This document shows, in pieces, positions 1 to 5,285 of a stretch of 8,378 nucleotides of DNA. The position numbers and the translations under genes were made by a program. Source of the stretch: Clostridiales bacterium (GTDB lineage Bacteria; Bacillota; Clostridia; Christensenellales; Aristaeellaceae); assembly GCA_022776785.1 (NCBI GenBank), contig JALFHA010000074.1, forward strand, positions 1 through 8,378, given 5' to 3'. Positions within the stretch are counted from its first letter, which is position 1. The number at the start of each line of letters is the position of its first letter. The notes under the pieces were generated by a model. The model worked only from the letters and a program-made list of their open reading frames with translations. It searched no databases and was not told where the DNA came from.

Positions 1-348
1 TCCGGCGGCCAGCGTCAGGCGCTGACGCTGCTGATGGCGACGCTGCGCACGCCGAAGCTGCTGCTGCTCGACGAGCACACGGCGGCGCTCGACCCCAAGA
101 CGGCCGCCAAGGTGCTCGAGCTGAGCGAGAAGATCATCGCCGAGCAGCACCTGACCGCGCTGATGATTACCCACAACATGAAGGATGCGATTGCGATGGG
201 CAACCGCCTCATCATGATGAACGAGGGGCGCATTGTCGTCGATGTGGCAGGCGAGGAGAAAAAGAAGCTCACCCGCGCCGACCTGATGGGCCTGTTTGAG
301 AAGGCGGCTGGCCATCAGCTCGATGGCGACAGGCTGCTGCTCTCCTGA
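1..348 (+). CDS. ABC transporter ATP-binding protein, 3' part (5' end outside window)
   Basis: The reading frame is open from the first base, so this is the C-terminal 115 residues of an ATPase. It begins inside the ABC signature (SGGQRQALTL, residues 1-10). Walker B with the catalytic glutamate follows (LLLLDE, 20-25), then a D-loop (ALDPKTA, 29-35) and the switch histidine in MITHNM (55-60). The tail carries NRLIMMNEGRIVVDV and a GEEKKKLTRADLM segment. These motifs and this tail resemble the COG1101 group of ATPases, which usually accompany a periplasmic-type binding protein and a permease of the TrpX/TrpY class. Family knowledge therefore suggests import of a small solute, perhaps an amino acid or nucleoside-like compound; the substrate cannot be read here. 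The partner genes should lie upstream, outside the window. A terminator follows directly, so this is probably the last gene of its operon. Confidence 0.93.
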   Translation, partial: SGGQRQALTLLMATLRTPKLLLLDEHTAALDPKTAAKVLELSEKIIAEQHLTALMITHNMKDAIAMGNRLIMMNEGRIVVDVAGEEKKKLTRADLMGLFEKAAGHQLDGDRLLLS

Positions 349-359
349 GTGGTAACTGT

Positions 360-395
360 AACGAAGGTCTGCATCCTGCGGGCCTTCGTTTTTTT
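360..395 (+). terminator. Intrinsic terminator after the ABC ATPase gene
   Basis: The arm ACGAAGG (361-367) pairs with CCTTCGT (383-389), extended by A360-T390, and the structure runs into seven T residues (389-395). It begins 12 bases after the ATPase stop codon and separates that operon from the gene at 554. Confidence 0.9.
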
Positions 396-486
396 CATGT
401 TTGACAGATGAAATTGAATGACAAACGAAGAAAACGTGTGACATGAATTCATAAAGAAAATAAGCACTATAAAATGCAGGGGATTA

Positions 487-515
487 TTGACATGTTCTTA
501 ACATGGGTGTATAAT
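487..515 (+). promoter_or_regulatory. Consensus sigma-A-type promoter for the Tat-exported redox protein gene
   Basis: TTGACA (487-492) and TATAAT (510-515) are perfect hexamers separated by exactly 17 bases. Transcription should start near 522, giving a leader of about 32 nt with the SD AGGAGGG at 540-546. A match this good suggests strong expression unless an activator or repressor is involved. No clear operator dyad is visible. Confidence 0.9.
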
Positions 516-553
516 AGAGATAACCAAAATCTCTTGATGAGGAGGGCTTTTGT

Positions 554-1168
554 ATGATTCAGTCCCGTCGTGATTTTCTGAAGAGCGTCGGCAAGGTCGC
601 CGTCGCAGCTTCTGTCGCCAGCGTGATCCCGATGAGCGGTATGGCTGAGAAGGCGGAGCATCCGTTTACCTATGTCCATCTGGACCCCAAGGCCACGGCT
701 GACCGCGCGTACGCTTCCTTCTCCGCTATGGGCGGCTGCTGCATCGGTGTGGCTGACGCTGTGATCGGCCAGCTTGCCGATGTGGTGGGTGCGCCGTTTG
801 ATGGCATCCCGGTGCAGATGTTTGCCAACGGTGCTGCAGGCTATGGCGCCAATTCGCTGTGCGGCTGCATCGGCGGCGCTGCGGCGTGTTTCGGTGTTGT
901 CTGCGATGCGGCGACCTCCAAGGAGCTGCTTAAGACGCTGATGACATGGTACAGGGAAAGCGAGCTGCCTGCTTATGACGGCGGCAAGCCTGCGCTGGCG
1001 AAGGTTGTGCCCGGTTCGGTGAACTGCATCGACTCCTGCGGCAAATTCTTCCAGGCGACCGGCATCACCTCGATGGGCGATCCTGAGCGCATCAATCGCT
1101 GCGCCTGCCTGACTGCCGACGTTGCGGCCAAGGTTGTCGAACTGCTCAATGAGAAGTTTGGCGTGTAA
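554..1168 (+). CDS. Tat-exported cysteine-rich redox protein, C_GCAxxG_C_C / split-Soret-like family
   Basis: The 204-aa product starts with a twin-arginine signal (SRRDFLK, residues 4-10), a weakly hydrophobic Ala/Val stretch (15-26) and a plausible cleavage region near 31-34, so export of a folded protein by Tat is predicted. The mature part has ten cysteines: C62, C63, C103, C105, C112, C117, C158, C162, C183 and C185. The layout (GGCC, then LCGCIGGAAAC, then SVNCIDSC, then RCACLTADVA) resembles the C_GCAxxG_C_C redox family and split-Soret cytochrome c. No CXXCH haem-attachment motif is present, so it is probably not a c-type cytochrome; an Fe-S cluster or disulfides are possible, by inference only. 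ATG 554 is set by AGGAGGG with a 7-nt gap. It has its own promoter and is followed by terminator hairpins, so it appears monocistronic. The electron partner is unknown. Confidence 0.8.
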   Translation: MIQSRRDFLKSVGKVAVAASVASVIPMSGMAEKAEHPFTYVHLDPKATADRAYASFSAMGGCCIGVADAVIGQLADVVGAPFDGIPVQMFANGAAGYGANSLCGCIGGAAACFGVVCDAATSKELLKTLMTWYRESELPAYDGGKPALAKVVPGSVNCIDSCGKFFQATGITSMGDPERINRCACLTADVAAKVVELLNEKFGV

Positions 1169-1188
1169 GCTGTCATCTGTAAAGAACT

Positions 1189-1234
1189 CAACAACGGGAG
1201 CTGCTCCGCGTGTGGAGCAGCTCTCAGCTTGTTG
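1189..1234 (+). terminator. First of three tandem hairpins after the Tat protein gene
   Basis: GAGCTGCTCC (1198-1207) pairs perfectly with GGAGCAGCTC (1214-1223) around a 6-nt loop. An outer CAACAA/TTGTTG pairing (1189-1194 with 1229-1234) lengthens the structure. No T-run follows, so alone it may be a poor intrinsic terminator. It could instead protect the 3' end of the mRNA. Confidence 0.6.
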
Positions 1235-1363
1235 ACATAAACCCATATTCCTAATCAGCGATTCTCTTTTTTTGAGGAACAGCTGGGATAGTTTTCTCCC
1301 CCTTCGGGGGAGAAAGCTCTTTTGTCGACAGTATGGGAGCTGCTCCGCGCGTGGAGCAGCTCT
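1196..1363 (+). repeat. 29-nt direct repeat of a hairpin sequence (1196-1224 and 1335-1363)
   Basis: The two 29-nt copies both begin GGGAGCTGCTCCGCG and end GTGGAGCAGCTCT. They differ at one loop base (T at 1211, C at 1350). The copies are 139 bases apart start to start. Each folds into the same 10-bp stem. A different hairpin (1293-1315) lies between them. Confidence 0.85.
1293..1323 (+). terminator. Second tandem hairpin, terminator-like
   Basis: TTTCTCCCCC (1293-1302) and GGGGGAGAAA (1306-1315) form a perfect 10-bp stem with a TTC loop. It is followed after AGC by TCTTTT. Its sequence is unrelated to the flanking repeated hairpins. Confidence 0.7.
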
Positions 1364-1367
1364 TTTT
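1337..1367 (+). terminator. Third tandem hairpin, intrinsic terminator
   Basis: GAGCTGCTCC (1337-1346) and GGAGCAGCTC (1353-1362) form a 10-bp GC-rich stem followed at once by TTTTT (1363-1367). It is the strongest terminator of the three and should end any transcript coming from the gene at 554. Confidence 0.85.
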
Positions 1368-1542
1368 GCTATACAGGAAATTGCGTCACCATCTGCCTCG
1401 AAGGAAAAGGGAAGGGAGCTACAGTGATGGTCGGAAGCGGGAGCGGCCCCTGGTCGCTTTATTGTAGCAGGGTTTTTTGTGCAGCAAAAAGCAGGACACA
1501 CCGAAAGCAGGTATGCCCTGTTTTTATATTGTCTCACTGCAA
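1368..1542. other. Convergent intergenic region with weak bidirectional hairpin
   Basis: No convincing gene lies here. The Tat protein gene ends from the left and the PLP enzyme gene from the right. At 1486-1525 AAAAA-GCAGG and CCCTG-TTTTT are partly complementary, with one bulge. This gives a T-run in both directions, so it may terminate the minus-strand PLP enzyme transcript. The loop is long and the core stem short, so this is a weak call. Confidence 0.4.
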
Positions 1543-2850
1543 TTACAGCTTCACCAGCCCGGCCTCGACGAGCTTTTGCAGGCTCATGAGGATGCCGATC
1601 TTGGCGTGCGTCCACGTCAGGCCGCCCTGGAAATAGACGGCATAGGGCTCGCGGATCGGCCCGTCAGCGGAGAGCTCGATGGACGAGCCCTGGATGAACG
1701 CGCCGGCAGCCATGATGACCTGATTCTCATAGCCGGGCATGTCCCACGGCAGAGGGGTGACATAGCTGTCCACCGGCGCGGCGGCCTGTATGCCGCGGCA
1801 GAAGGCGACCATCGCCTCCTCGCTGCCCAGCTCGACAGCCTGTATGATGTCGTGGCGGGATTCCGTCGCGTTGGGGATGCAGCGGAAGCCGAGCCGTTCA
1901 TAGATGTTGGCGGCGAAGATCGCGCCCTTGAGCGCGCCGGCAACGACGGTGGGCGAGAGGAAGAAGCCTTGATACAGCGAGGTCATCAGGCCGAGGTTGG
2001 CGCCGACCTCCTGACCCAGACCGGGCGCGGAGAGGCGGTAGGCACAGCGGTCGATGCACGCCTTCGTGCCGCAGATGTAGCCGCCGATGGGCGCAAGTCC
2101 GCCGCCCGGATTCTTGATGAGCGAGCCGACGATCATATCCGCGCCGACATCGCTGGGCTCGATGCGCTCCACAAACTCGCCGTAGCAGTTGTCCACCATG
2201 CAGATGATGTCGCTGCGGATGCCCTTGACAAAGGCGATCAGCTCCCCGATCTGCGCGACGGAGAGCGTGGGCCGGGGCGCATAGCCCTTGGAGCGCTGAA
2301 TGGTGACGAGCTTTGTCTGCGGCCTGATCTTGCGGCGGATGCCCTCGTAATCGATGGAGCCGTCCGGCAGGAGCGCTACCTCGTCATAGGTCACGCCGTA
2401 TTCCTTGAGGGAGCAGGCGCTCTCGCGGATGCCGATTACCTCCTCGAGCGTGTCGTAGGGCCTGCCGACGGGGGAGAGCAGCTCGTCGCCGGGCAGCAGG
2501 TTCGCGCTCAGCGCGACGGCCAGCGCATGGGTGCCGCAGGTGATCTGCGGGCGGACGAGCGCGGCCTCGGTGTGGAAGCAGTCGGCGTAGACGCGCTCGA
2601 GCGTGTCGCGGCCGACGTCGTTGTAGCCATAGCCGGTGGTGGCGGCAAAGCAGGCAGCGTTCACGCGGTTTTTCTGCATGGCGGCGAGTACCTTGGCCTG
2701 ATTGTATTCAGCAATCTCGTCAATCTGATCGAATCGGGCGCGCAGCCCTGCGGCGATTTCCTCGCCAAAGCGGTATACCTGGTCGTTCACGCCGAGCGCG
2801 CGGAACATCTCCGCCTGCGCGGGCGACTGGGGCTTGCCGTTTGAATTCAT
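1543..2850 (-). CDS. Methionine gamma-lyase family / aluminium-resistance-type PLP enzyme (Alr/YnbB-like)
   Basis: This 435-aa protein has a fold-type I PLP enzyme layout. The cofactor-binding region includes CGTHALAVAL (105-114), the aspartate in CMVDNCYGEF (D220) that should contact the pyridine nitrogen, and GSLIKNPGGG (242-251), in which K246 is the likely Schiff-base lysine. The GGGLAPIGGYICG run and the EPYAVYFQGGLTWTHAKIG end are typical of the Met_gamma_lyase (PF06838) family, called aluminium resistance protein or YnbB in Bacillota. Length matches the family (about 410-440 aa). Sulfur amino acid lyase activity is suggested by family naming; the real substrate is poorly established. 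ATG 2850 follows AGAGGG (2858-2863) with a 7-nt gap. It has its own promoter and lies downstream of the XRE regulator gene on the same strand, with 128 bp between. Confidence 0.92.
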   Translation of the reverse strand: MNSNGKPQSPAQAEMFRALGVNDQVYRFGEEIAAGLRARFDQIDEIAEYNQAKVLAAMQKNRVNAACFAATTGYGYNDVGRDTLERVYADCFHTEAALVRPQITCGTHALAVALSANLLPGDELLSPVGRPYDTLEEVIGIRESACSLKEYGVTYDEVALLPDGSIDYEGIRRKIRPQTKLVTIQRSKGYAPRPTLSVAQIGELIAFVKGIRSDIICMVDNCYGEFVERIEPSDVGADMIVGSLIKNPGGGLAPIGGYICGTKACIDRCAYRLSAPGLGQEVGANLGLMTSLYQGFFLSPTVVAGALKGAIFAANIYERLGFRCIPNATESRHDIIQAVELGSEEAMVAFCRGIQAAAPVDSYVTPLPWDMPGYENQVIMAAGAFIQGSSIELSADGPIREPYAVYFQGGLTWTHAKIGILMSLQKLVEAGLVKL

Positions 2851-2894
2851 GGAGCATCCCTCTTTTTTCTATAAATACAGTACACACGCGCTAC

Positions 2895-2923
2895 AGCATA
2901 GCAAAACAGAGAGGCAATGTCAA
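2895..2923 (-). promoter_or_regulatory. Promoter of the PLP enzyme gene
   Basis: Read on the minus strand, TTGACA (2918-2923) and TATGCT (2895-2900) are separated by 17 bases. The start of transcription should be near 2888, giving a leader of about 38 nt. The PLP enzyme can therefore be expressed independently of the XRE gene behind it. Confidence 0.82.
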
Positions 2924-2978
2924 CCTTTTTCCGCCAGACAGGGGAAGAAGAAAAACGTTCGCAGAAATCGGTCGTTTG

Positions 2979-3308
2979 TCATTTTTTGCCGACGGCATCC
3001 GGCGGAGCATCGCTCAAGACCCGCAGCATCGAAAGCACGCCCTCCTGCTCCCGCTTTGTCAGCAGGCGGTAGCTCTCCAAAAGCAGCAGCTCTTCATCGG
3101 AAAGCTGCGTCGGCCCGACGGAAAAGAAGTTGCCAAGCGTCATGTCAAGGGCCTCGCAGATGAGCGCAAGCGTTTCAAGCGTGGGGACTTTCTTTCCGAG
3201 GCAGATCTGGTTGATATATGAAGGGGTCAGGTCTGTAGACGATGAGAGCGCTTTTTGCGTCATGCGGCGCTCTTTAAGCAGAAAGAGGAGACGGTCTCCG
3301 ATGTTCAT
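2979..3308 (-). CDS. XRE-family helix-turn-helix regulator (109 aa)
   Basis: Residues 2-62 form a lambda-Cro/CI type HTH domain: an N-terminal helix (IGDRLLFLLKERRMTQ), the turn region (ALSSSTDLTPSYINQICLGKKVP) and the closing helices (TLETLALICEALDMTLGNFF). A C-terminal helical stretch (LSDEELLLLESYRLLTKREQEGVLSMLRVL, 68-97) is common in short Bacillota XRE repressors and may mediate dimerisation. It is a soluble DNA-binding protein; its target is unknown. ATG 3308 follows GGAGGG (3314-3319) with a 5-nt gap. Its promoter lies in the shared region with the divergent XRE gene at 3555, so self-regulation or cross-regulation is likely. The PLP enzyme gene lies downstream on the same strand and is another possible target. 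Confidence 0.88.
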   Translation of the reverse strand: MNIGDRLLFLLKERRMTQKALSSSTDLTPSYINQICLGKKVPTLETLALICEALDMTLGNFFSVGPTQLSDEELLLLESYRLLTKREQEGVLSMLRVLSDAPPDAVGKK

Positions 3309-3337
3309 GAATGCCCTCCGAATTAACTGATGGTTAT

Positions 3338-3365
3338 ATTATATGAAAATGAGAGAATTTTGCAA
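3338..3365 (-). promoter_or_regulatory. Promoter of the 109-aa XRE regulator
   Basis: On the minus strand TTGCAA (3360-3365) and a perfect TATAAT (3338-3343) are 16 bases apart, with the start expected near 3331. A short dyad TAAC-TGATG-GTTA (3324-3336) overlaps the predicted start and could be an operator, but four base pairs is weak. Confidence 0.7.
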
Positions 3366-3385
3366 GCTGTATTCGGAAGGTGTTT

Positions 3386-3414
3386 TTGGAAATTCGCGGA
3401 AGAAGGTTTATAAT
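3386..3414 (+). promoter_or_regulatory. Distal candidate promoter towards the 67-aa XRE gene
   Basis: TTGGAA (3386-3391) and TATAAT (3409-3414) are 17 bases apart. The -10 is perfect and the -35 matches at four of six positions. If used, the transcript would carry a leader of about 135 nt running through the proximal promoter before reaching the gene at 3555. The AT-rich setting raises the chance of a fortuitous match. Confidence 0.5.
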
Positions 3415-3466
3415 TATATGTGTTTTTGAGAATAATCCGGGGCTGTGATTGAATATTTATAGACTG

Positions 3467-3487
3467 TTGTCATTTTATCATTGACAA
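3467..3487 (+). promoter_or_regulatory. Operator-like dyad overlapping the -35 box
   Basis: TTGTCA (3467-3472) and TGACAA (3482-3487) form a 6-bp inverted repeat with a 9-bp spacer. Its right half covers the -35 hexamer at 3481-3486. The size and position would suit an XRE dimer acting as a repressor. This is inference from geometry only. Confidence 0.45.
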
Positions 3488-3510
3488 AAATATGCTCTGA
3501 GTAATATAAT
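3481..3510 (+). promoter_or_regulatory. Proximal promoter of the 67-aa XRE gene
   Basis: A perfect TTGACA (3481-3486) and a perfect TATAAT (3505-3510) are separated by 18 bases. Transcription should start near 3517, leaving about 38 nt before ATG 3555. Confidence 0.85.
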
Positions 3511-3554
3511 GAGAAAAAATAAAACTTATGGTGAATCTGAGGGGGGAGTTGGGT

Positions 3555-3758
3555 ATGAACCTCAAGGAACTCAGAGCGGCCCAAAACATGTCGCAAAAGG
3601 AGCTTGCTAAACAAATTGGCGTATCGCAAGCCTATGTCTGCGCACTGGAACTGGGGAAACGTAAAAACCCGAGCATCGAGGTCGTCCGGGCGATTGCGCG
3701 TGAGCTTAATGTGGATGCGGCGCTCGTGCTGGAGGCGTTTGATCGCTCCGCCGAATGA
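3555..3758 (+). CDS. Small XRE-family helix-turn-helix protein (67 aa)
   Basis: The product is little more than an HTH_3 domain: MNLKELRAAQNMSQKELAKQ supplies helices 1-2, IGVSQAYVCALELGKRKNPS the recognition helix and turn, and IEVVRAIARELNVDAALVLE the last helices. ATG 3555 is chosen because a purine-rich SD (GGGGGGAG, 3541-3548) lies 6 nt upstream. An in-frame ATG at 3528 has no SD and is only about 11 nt from the predicted transcription start. There is no separate effector domain, so it probably acts as a simple dimeric repressor or antirepressor, in the style of phage Cro. It is divergent from the 109-aa XRE gene and shares its control region. No toxin partner is seen next to it. Confidence 0.88.
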   Translation: MNLKELRAAQNMSQKELAKQIGVSQAYVCALELGKRKNPSIEVVRAIARELNVDAALVLEAFDRSAE

Positions 3759-3917
3759 GAGCTCCTCAGAATCCTGCGGCTAAGGGAAGCACAAAAGATA
3801 AAAGCATAGATGTGAAAGCTGCCGAGCCTGCCCGGAGCGCTGTGCCAAGCCTGTCTGCTTGAGCAAGTGCCCGGAACGGCCCGGCAGCTTCTTCTGTGGT
3901 GCGAATCGGATGGCGTA
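3759..3917. terminator. Convergent intergenic region with long imperfect hairpin
   Basis: The space between the converging XRE and TSCPD genes holds a roughly symmetric hairpin of 75 nt centred near 3853. The outer arms are AAGCTGCCG (3816-3824) and CGGCAGCTT (3882-3890). Inside are GCC/GGC (3826-3828 with 3878-3880), CCGG/CCGG (3832-3835 with 3871-3874) and CAAGC/GCTTG (3846-3850 with 3857-3861). On the minus strand it is followed by a T-rich stretch (CTTTCACATCTATGCTTTTA), so it may terminate the TSCPD transcript. On the plus strand only CTTCTTC follows. No gene is visible here. Confidence 0.5.
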
Positions 3918-4166
3918 TCACTGCCCGGAGGCAAGCGCCTGCTCCAGCGCGATGGCGAGCTGGTCGGGGCAGGACGTGCCGCTGCGGCACTGGATGCCCT
4001 TCAGGCGGCGAATGGCCTCCTGCGCGTCCATGCCGGTCACCAGCGCGGCCACGCCCTGTGTATTGCCCGTGCAGCCGCCGATAAAGCGGCATGAGGCGAT
4101 CTTTCCATCCTTCAGGTCAAATTCGATGGCGCGGCTGCACACGCCGTGCGTCTTATAGGTATACAT
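3918..4166 (-). CDS. TSCPD domain protein, TIGR03905-like (82 aa)
   Basis: The protein has the hallmarks of the small stand-alone TSCPD family (PF12637, TIGR03905): a THGVCSRAIEFDL start, the FIGGCTGNTQGVAALV core (28-43), LKGIQC (55-60) and the name-giving TSCPD at 64-68 followed by QLAIAL. Cysteines lie at positions 10, 26, 32, 60 and 66. Related TSCPD segments are found at the C-terminus of B12-dependent ribonucleotide reductases, where a metal-binding role has been proposed; the free-standing proteins have no firmly assigned function. It has no signal peptide and should be cytoplasmic. ATG 4166 follows AGGAGGAG (4172-4179) with a 5-nt gap. A small CGGCC-AGA-GGCCG hairpin (4183-4195) lies just upstream of the SD in the leader. 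Confidence 0.92.
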   Translation of the reverse strand: MYTYKTHGVCSRAIEFDLKDGKIASCRFIGGCTGNTQGVAALVTGMDAQEAIRRLKGIQCRSGTSCPDQLAIALEQALASGQ

Positions 4167-4271
4167 GAATGCTCCTCCTGACCGGCCAGAGGCCGTAATA
4201 AGCGCTCAATTCGACATCAATCGCCGGTTTCCTGCCTGACGGTGCATTTCTTTCCCCGGGACGCGCAGATG

Positions 4272-4301
4272 CCCCGTCTCATACGATGATGAAAGACGGG
4301 G
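4272..4301 (+). promoter_or_regulatory. Hairpin at the ribosome binding site of the propeller gene
   Basis: CCCCGTC (4272-4278) is complementary to GACGGGG (4295-4301). The right arm abuts and partly overlaps the purine-rich SD stretch (GGGGGAAGGGG, 4298-4308). Pairing could limit ribosome access, or the hairpin may be accidental in GC-rich DNA. No clear promoter was found between 4180 and 4270. Confidence 0.4.
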
Positions 4302-4316
4302 GAAGGGGTGCTGTGC

Positions 4317-5147
4317 ATGAAGGGACGGGTGATCGTCTCGGTCGATGGCGGGCTGCGCGAGCTGACATGGCCGCTCTGCGGTGTGGGTGGGCTCGTCAGG
4401 CTGGAGGGCGCGGGACCGCTGTGCGCGAGGGAGGGCGCGGTATTCTGCGCGTGTCCGGGGAACCGCGTGATCTGGCGGCTCGACGCGCGGAGCCTGACGC
4501 CGACGGGCCTGTTTGCGGGCGGGCCGGGGATGTGCGCGCTCCGCTCTTCGCCGGATGGATCGAGGCTGTACGCGCTCTGCGCGGAGGCGGACAGCCTGCT
4601 CATGCTTGACGGCGCGACGGGAATGCCCATCGCGCTCAACCGCGTGGGCGTGAATCCCGGCGCGATGGCGATGGATGAGGCAGGAGAGGTGATCGCAGTC
4701 GCGGGCGGGGAATGCGCGCGGACGGTGCTGCTGTGTGCGCGCACGCTGAATGTGCTCTCGAGCCTGCCCGTGGCGGGTGTGGCGACGGGCGTAGCCATTG
4801 GCGCGGGCGCCGTATACACGCTGTGCCTGACGGAGACGCTCTCCTCAGCGCTGACGGCGTATCTGCCGGGCGGGGCGCGCTGGGAGCTTCCGCTGGCGGG
4901 CACGCCGGGGACGCTGTGCCTGTGCCCGGAGGGGCTGCTGGCGGCGACGGAGGATCGGCTTTACGCCATCGCCGCGGACGGCTCGCGCGTGCTCTCCTGC
5001 CGGGAGACGCCCGGACGCGCCAAACGCCTGCTGGACGCGCAGGGACAGCGCCTTCTGCTGGACGAGTGGAGTGGCACGCTGCTTCGCGAGGGGCGCAGCC
5101 GGTGGCTTCCCGTGCTGGGCGGGGTACACGACCTGACGCCCGCATAG
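4317..5147 (+). CDS. Unassigned beta-propeller-like (YVTN/WD40-type repeat) protein
   Basis: The 276-aa product shows loosely repeated units of about 40 residues of the form 'GxxxxALxSSPDGSRLYALCAEADSLLMLDGATG', alternating with strand-rich segments such as VIAVAGGECARTVLLCARTLNVLSSLPVAGV. This suggests a six- or seven-bladed propeller related to YncE/YVTN proteins. No signal peptide or membrane segment is present, so a cytoplasmic location is likely. It contains about 12 cysteines, many for its size. No catalytic residues can be named; propellers of this kind usually bind proteins or ligands. The start is uncertain: GTG 4308 extends the frame by three codons but lies inside the SD stretch, while ATG 4317 sits 8 nt after it and is preferred. 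It is divergent from the TSCPD gene and may share a transcript with the membrane protein gene that follows. Confidence 0.7.
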   Translation: MKGRVIVSVDGGLRELTWPLCGVGGLVRLEGAGPLCAREGAVFCACPGNRVIWRLDARSLTPTGLFAGGPGMCALRSSPDGSRLYALCAEADSLLMLDGATGMPIALNRVGVNPGAMAMDEAGEVIAVAGGECARTVLLCARTLNVLSSLPVAGVATGVAIGAGAVYTLCLTETLSSALTAYLPGGARWELPLAGTPGTLCLCPEGLLAATEDRLYAIAADGSRVLSCRETPGRAKRLLDAQGQRLLLDEWSGTLLREGRSRWLPVLGGVHDLTPA

Positions 5148-5250
5148 CGGCGGGGGAATGCGGGTAACCTCTTGTTATGCAAATCCTGTTGCGGAGAATC
5201 GGAAGCGGGTGCAGAGCGACAGAATCCGCATCCTTTCGTCGGCCATGCAG

Positions 5251-5269
5251 CCGGCATCATGCCGGTTTT
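5251..5269 (+). terminator. Terminator-like hairpin directly before the ywaF-like gene
   Basis: CCGGCA (5251-5256) and TGCCGG (5260-5265) form a perfect 6-bp GC-rich stem with a 3-nt loop, followed by TTTT (5266-5269). It lies only two bases before the SD AAGGAGGG (5272-5279). It could terminate part of the transcript from the propeller gene or affect translation of the next gene. Confidence 0.55.
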
Positions 5270-5285
5270 GGAAGGAGGGAGCGTC

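Noticed and set aside
401..430. TTGACA at 401-406 as a second promoter for the Tat protein gene
   Set aside because: No acceptable -10 box lies 15-19 bases downstream.
1196..1363. The two repeat copies as a minimal CRISPR array
   Set aside because: Only two copies, each a hairpin with terminator features, with an irregular 110-base interval that contains another hairpin, and no cas genes in the window.
467..1615. Minus-strand open frame of 382 codons opposite the Tat protein gene and the hairpin region
   Set aside because: It runs through three hairpins and the end of the PLP enzyme gene, shows no motifs, and conflicts with the promoter, SD and signal peptide on the plus strand.
1322..1636. 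Plus-strand frame of 104 codons, with an SD-like GGGAAGGGAG before an internal ATG at 1426
   Set aside because: It starts in the terminator hairpin and runs into the antisense of the PLP enzyme gene; no promoter and no recognisable protein features.
1477..2844. Long plus-strand open frame of 455 codons opposite the PLP enzyme gene
   Set aside because: It is antisense to a gene with recognisable PLP-enzyme motifs, an SD and a promoter. Its translation is low-complexity (rich in A, D, G, R, V) with no domain pattern, as expected for the mirror of a GC-rich gene.
3528..3554. Upstream ATG at 3528 as the start of the small XRE protein
   Set aside because: It has no SD and lies about 11 nt from the predicted transcription start, whereas ATG 3555 has a strong SD and begins exactly at the HTH domain.
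5172..5285. TTG 5172 as the start of the ywaF-like protein
   Set aside because: The extra 38 residues are polar and lack an SD, and they span the hairpin at 5251-5269. GTG 5286 has an excellent SD and gives the usual family length.
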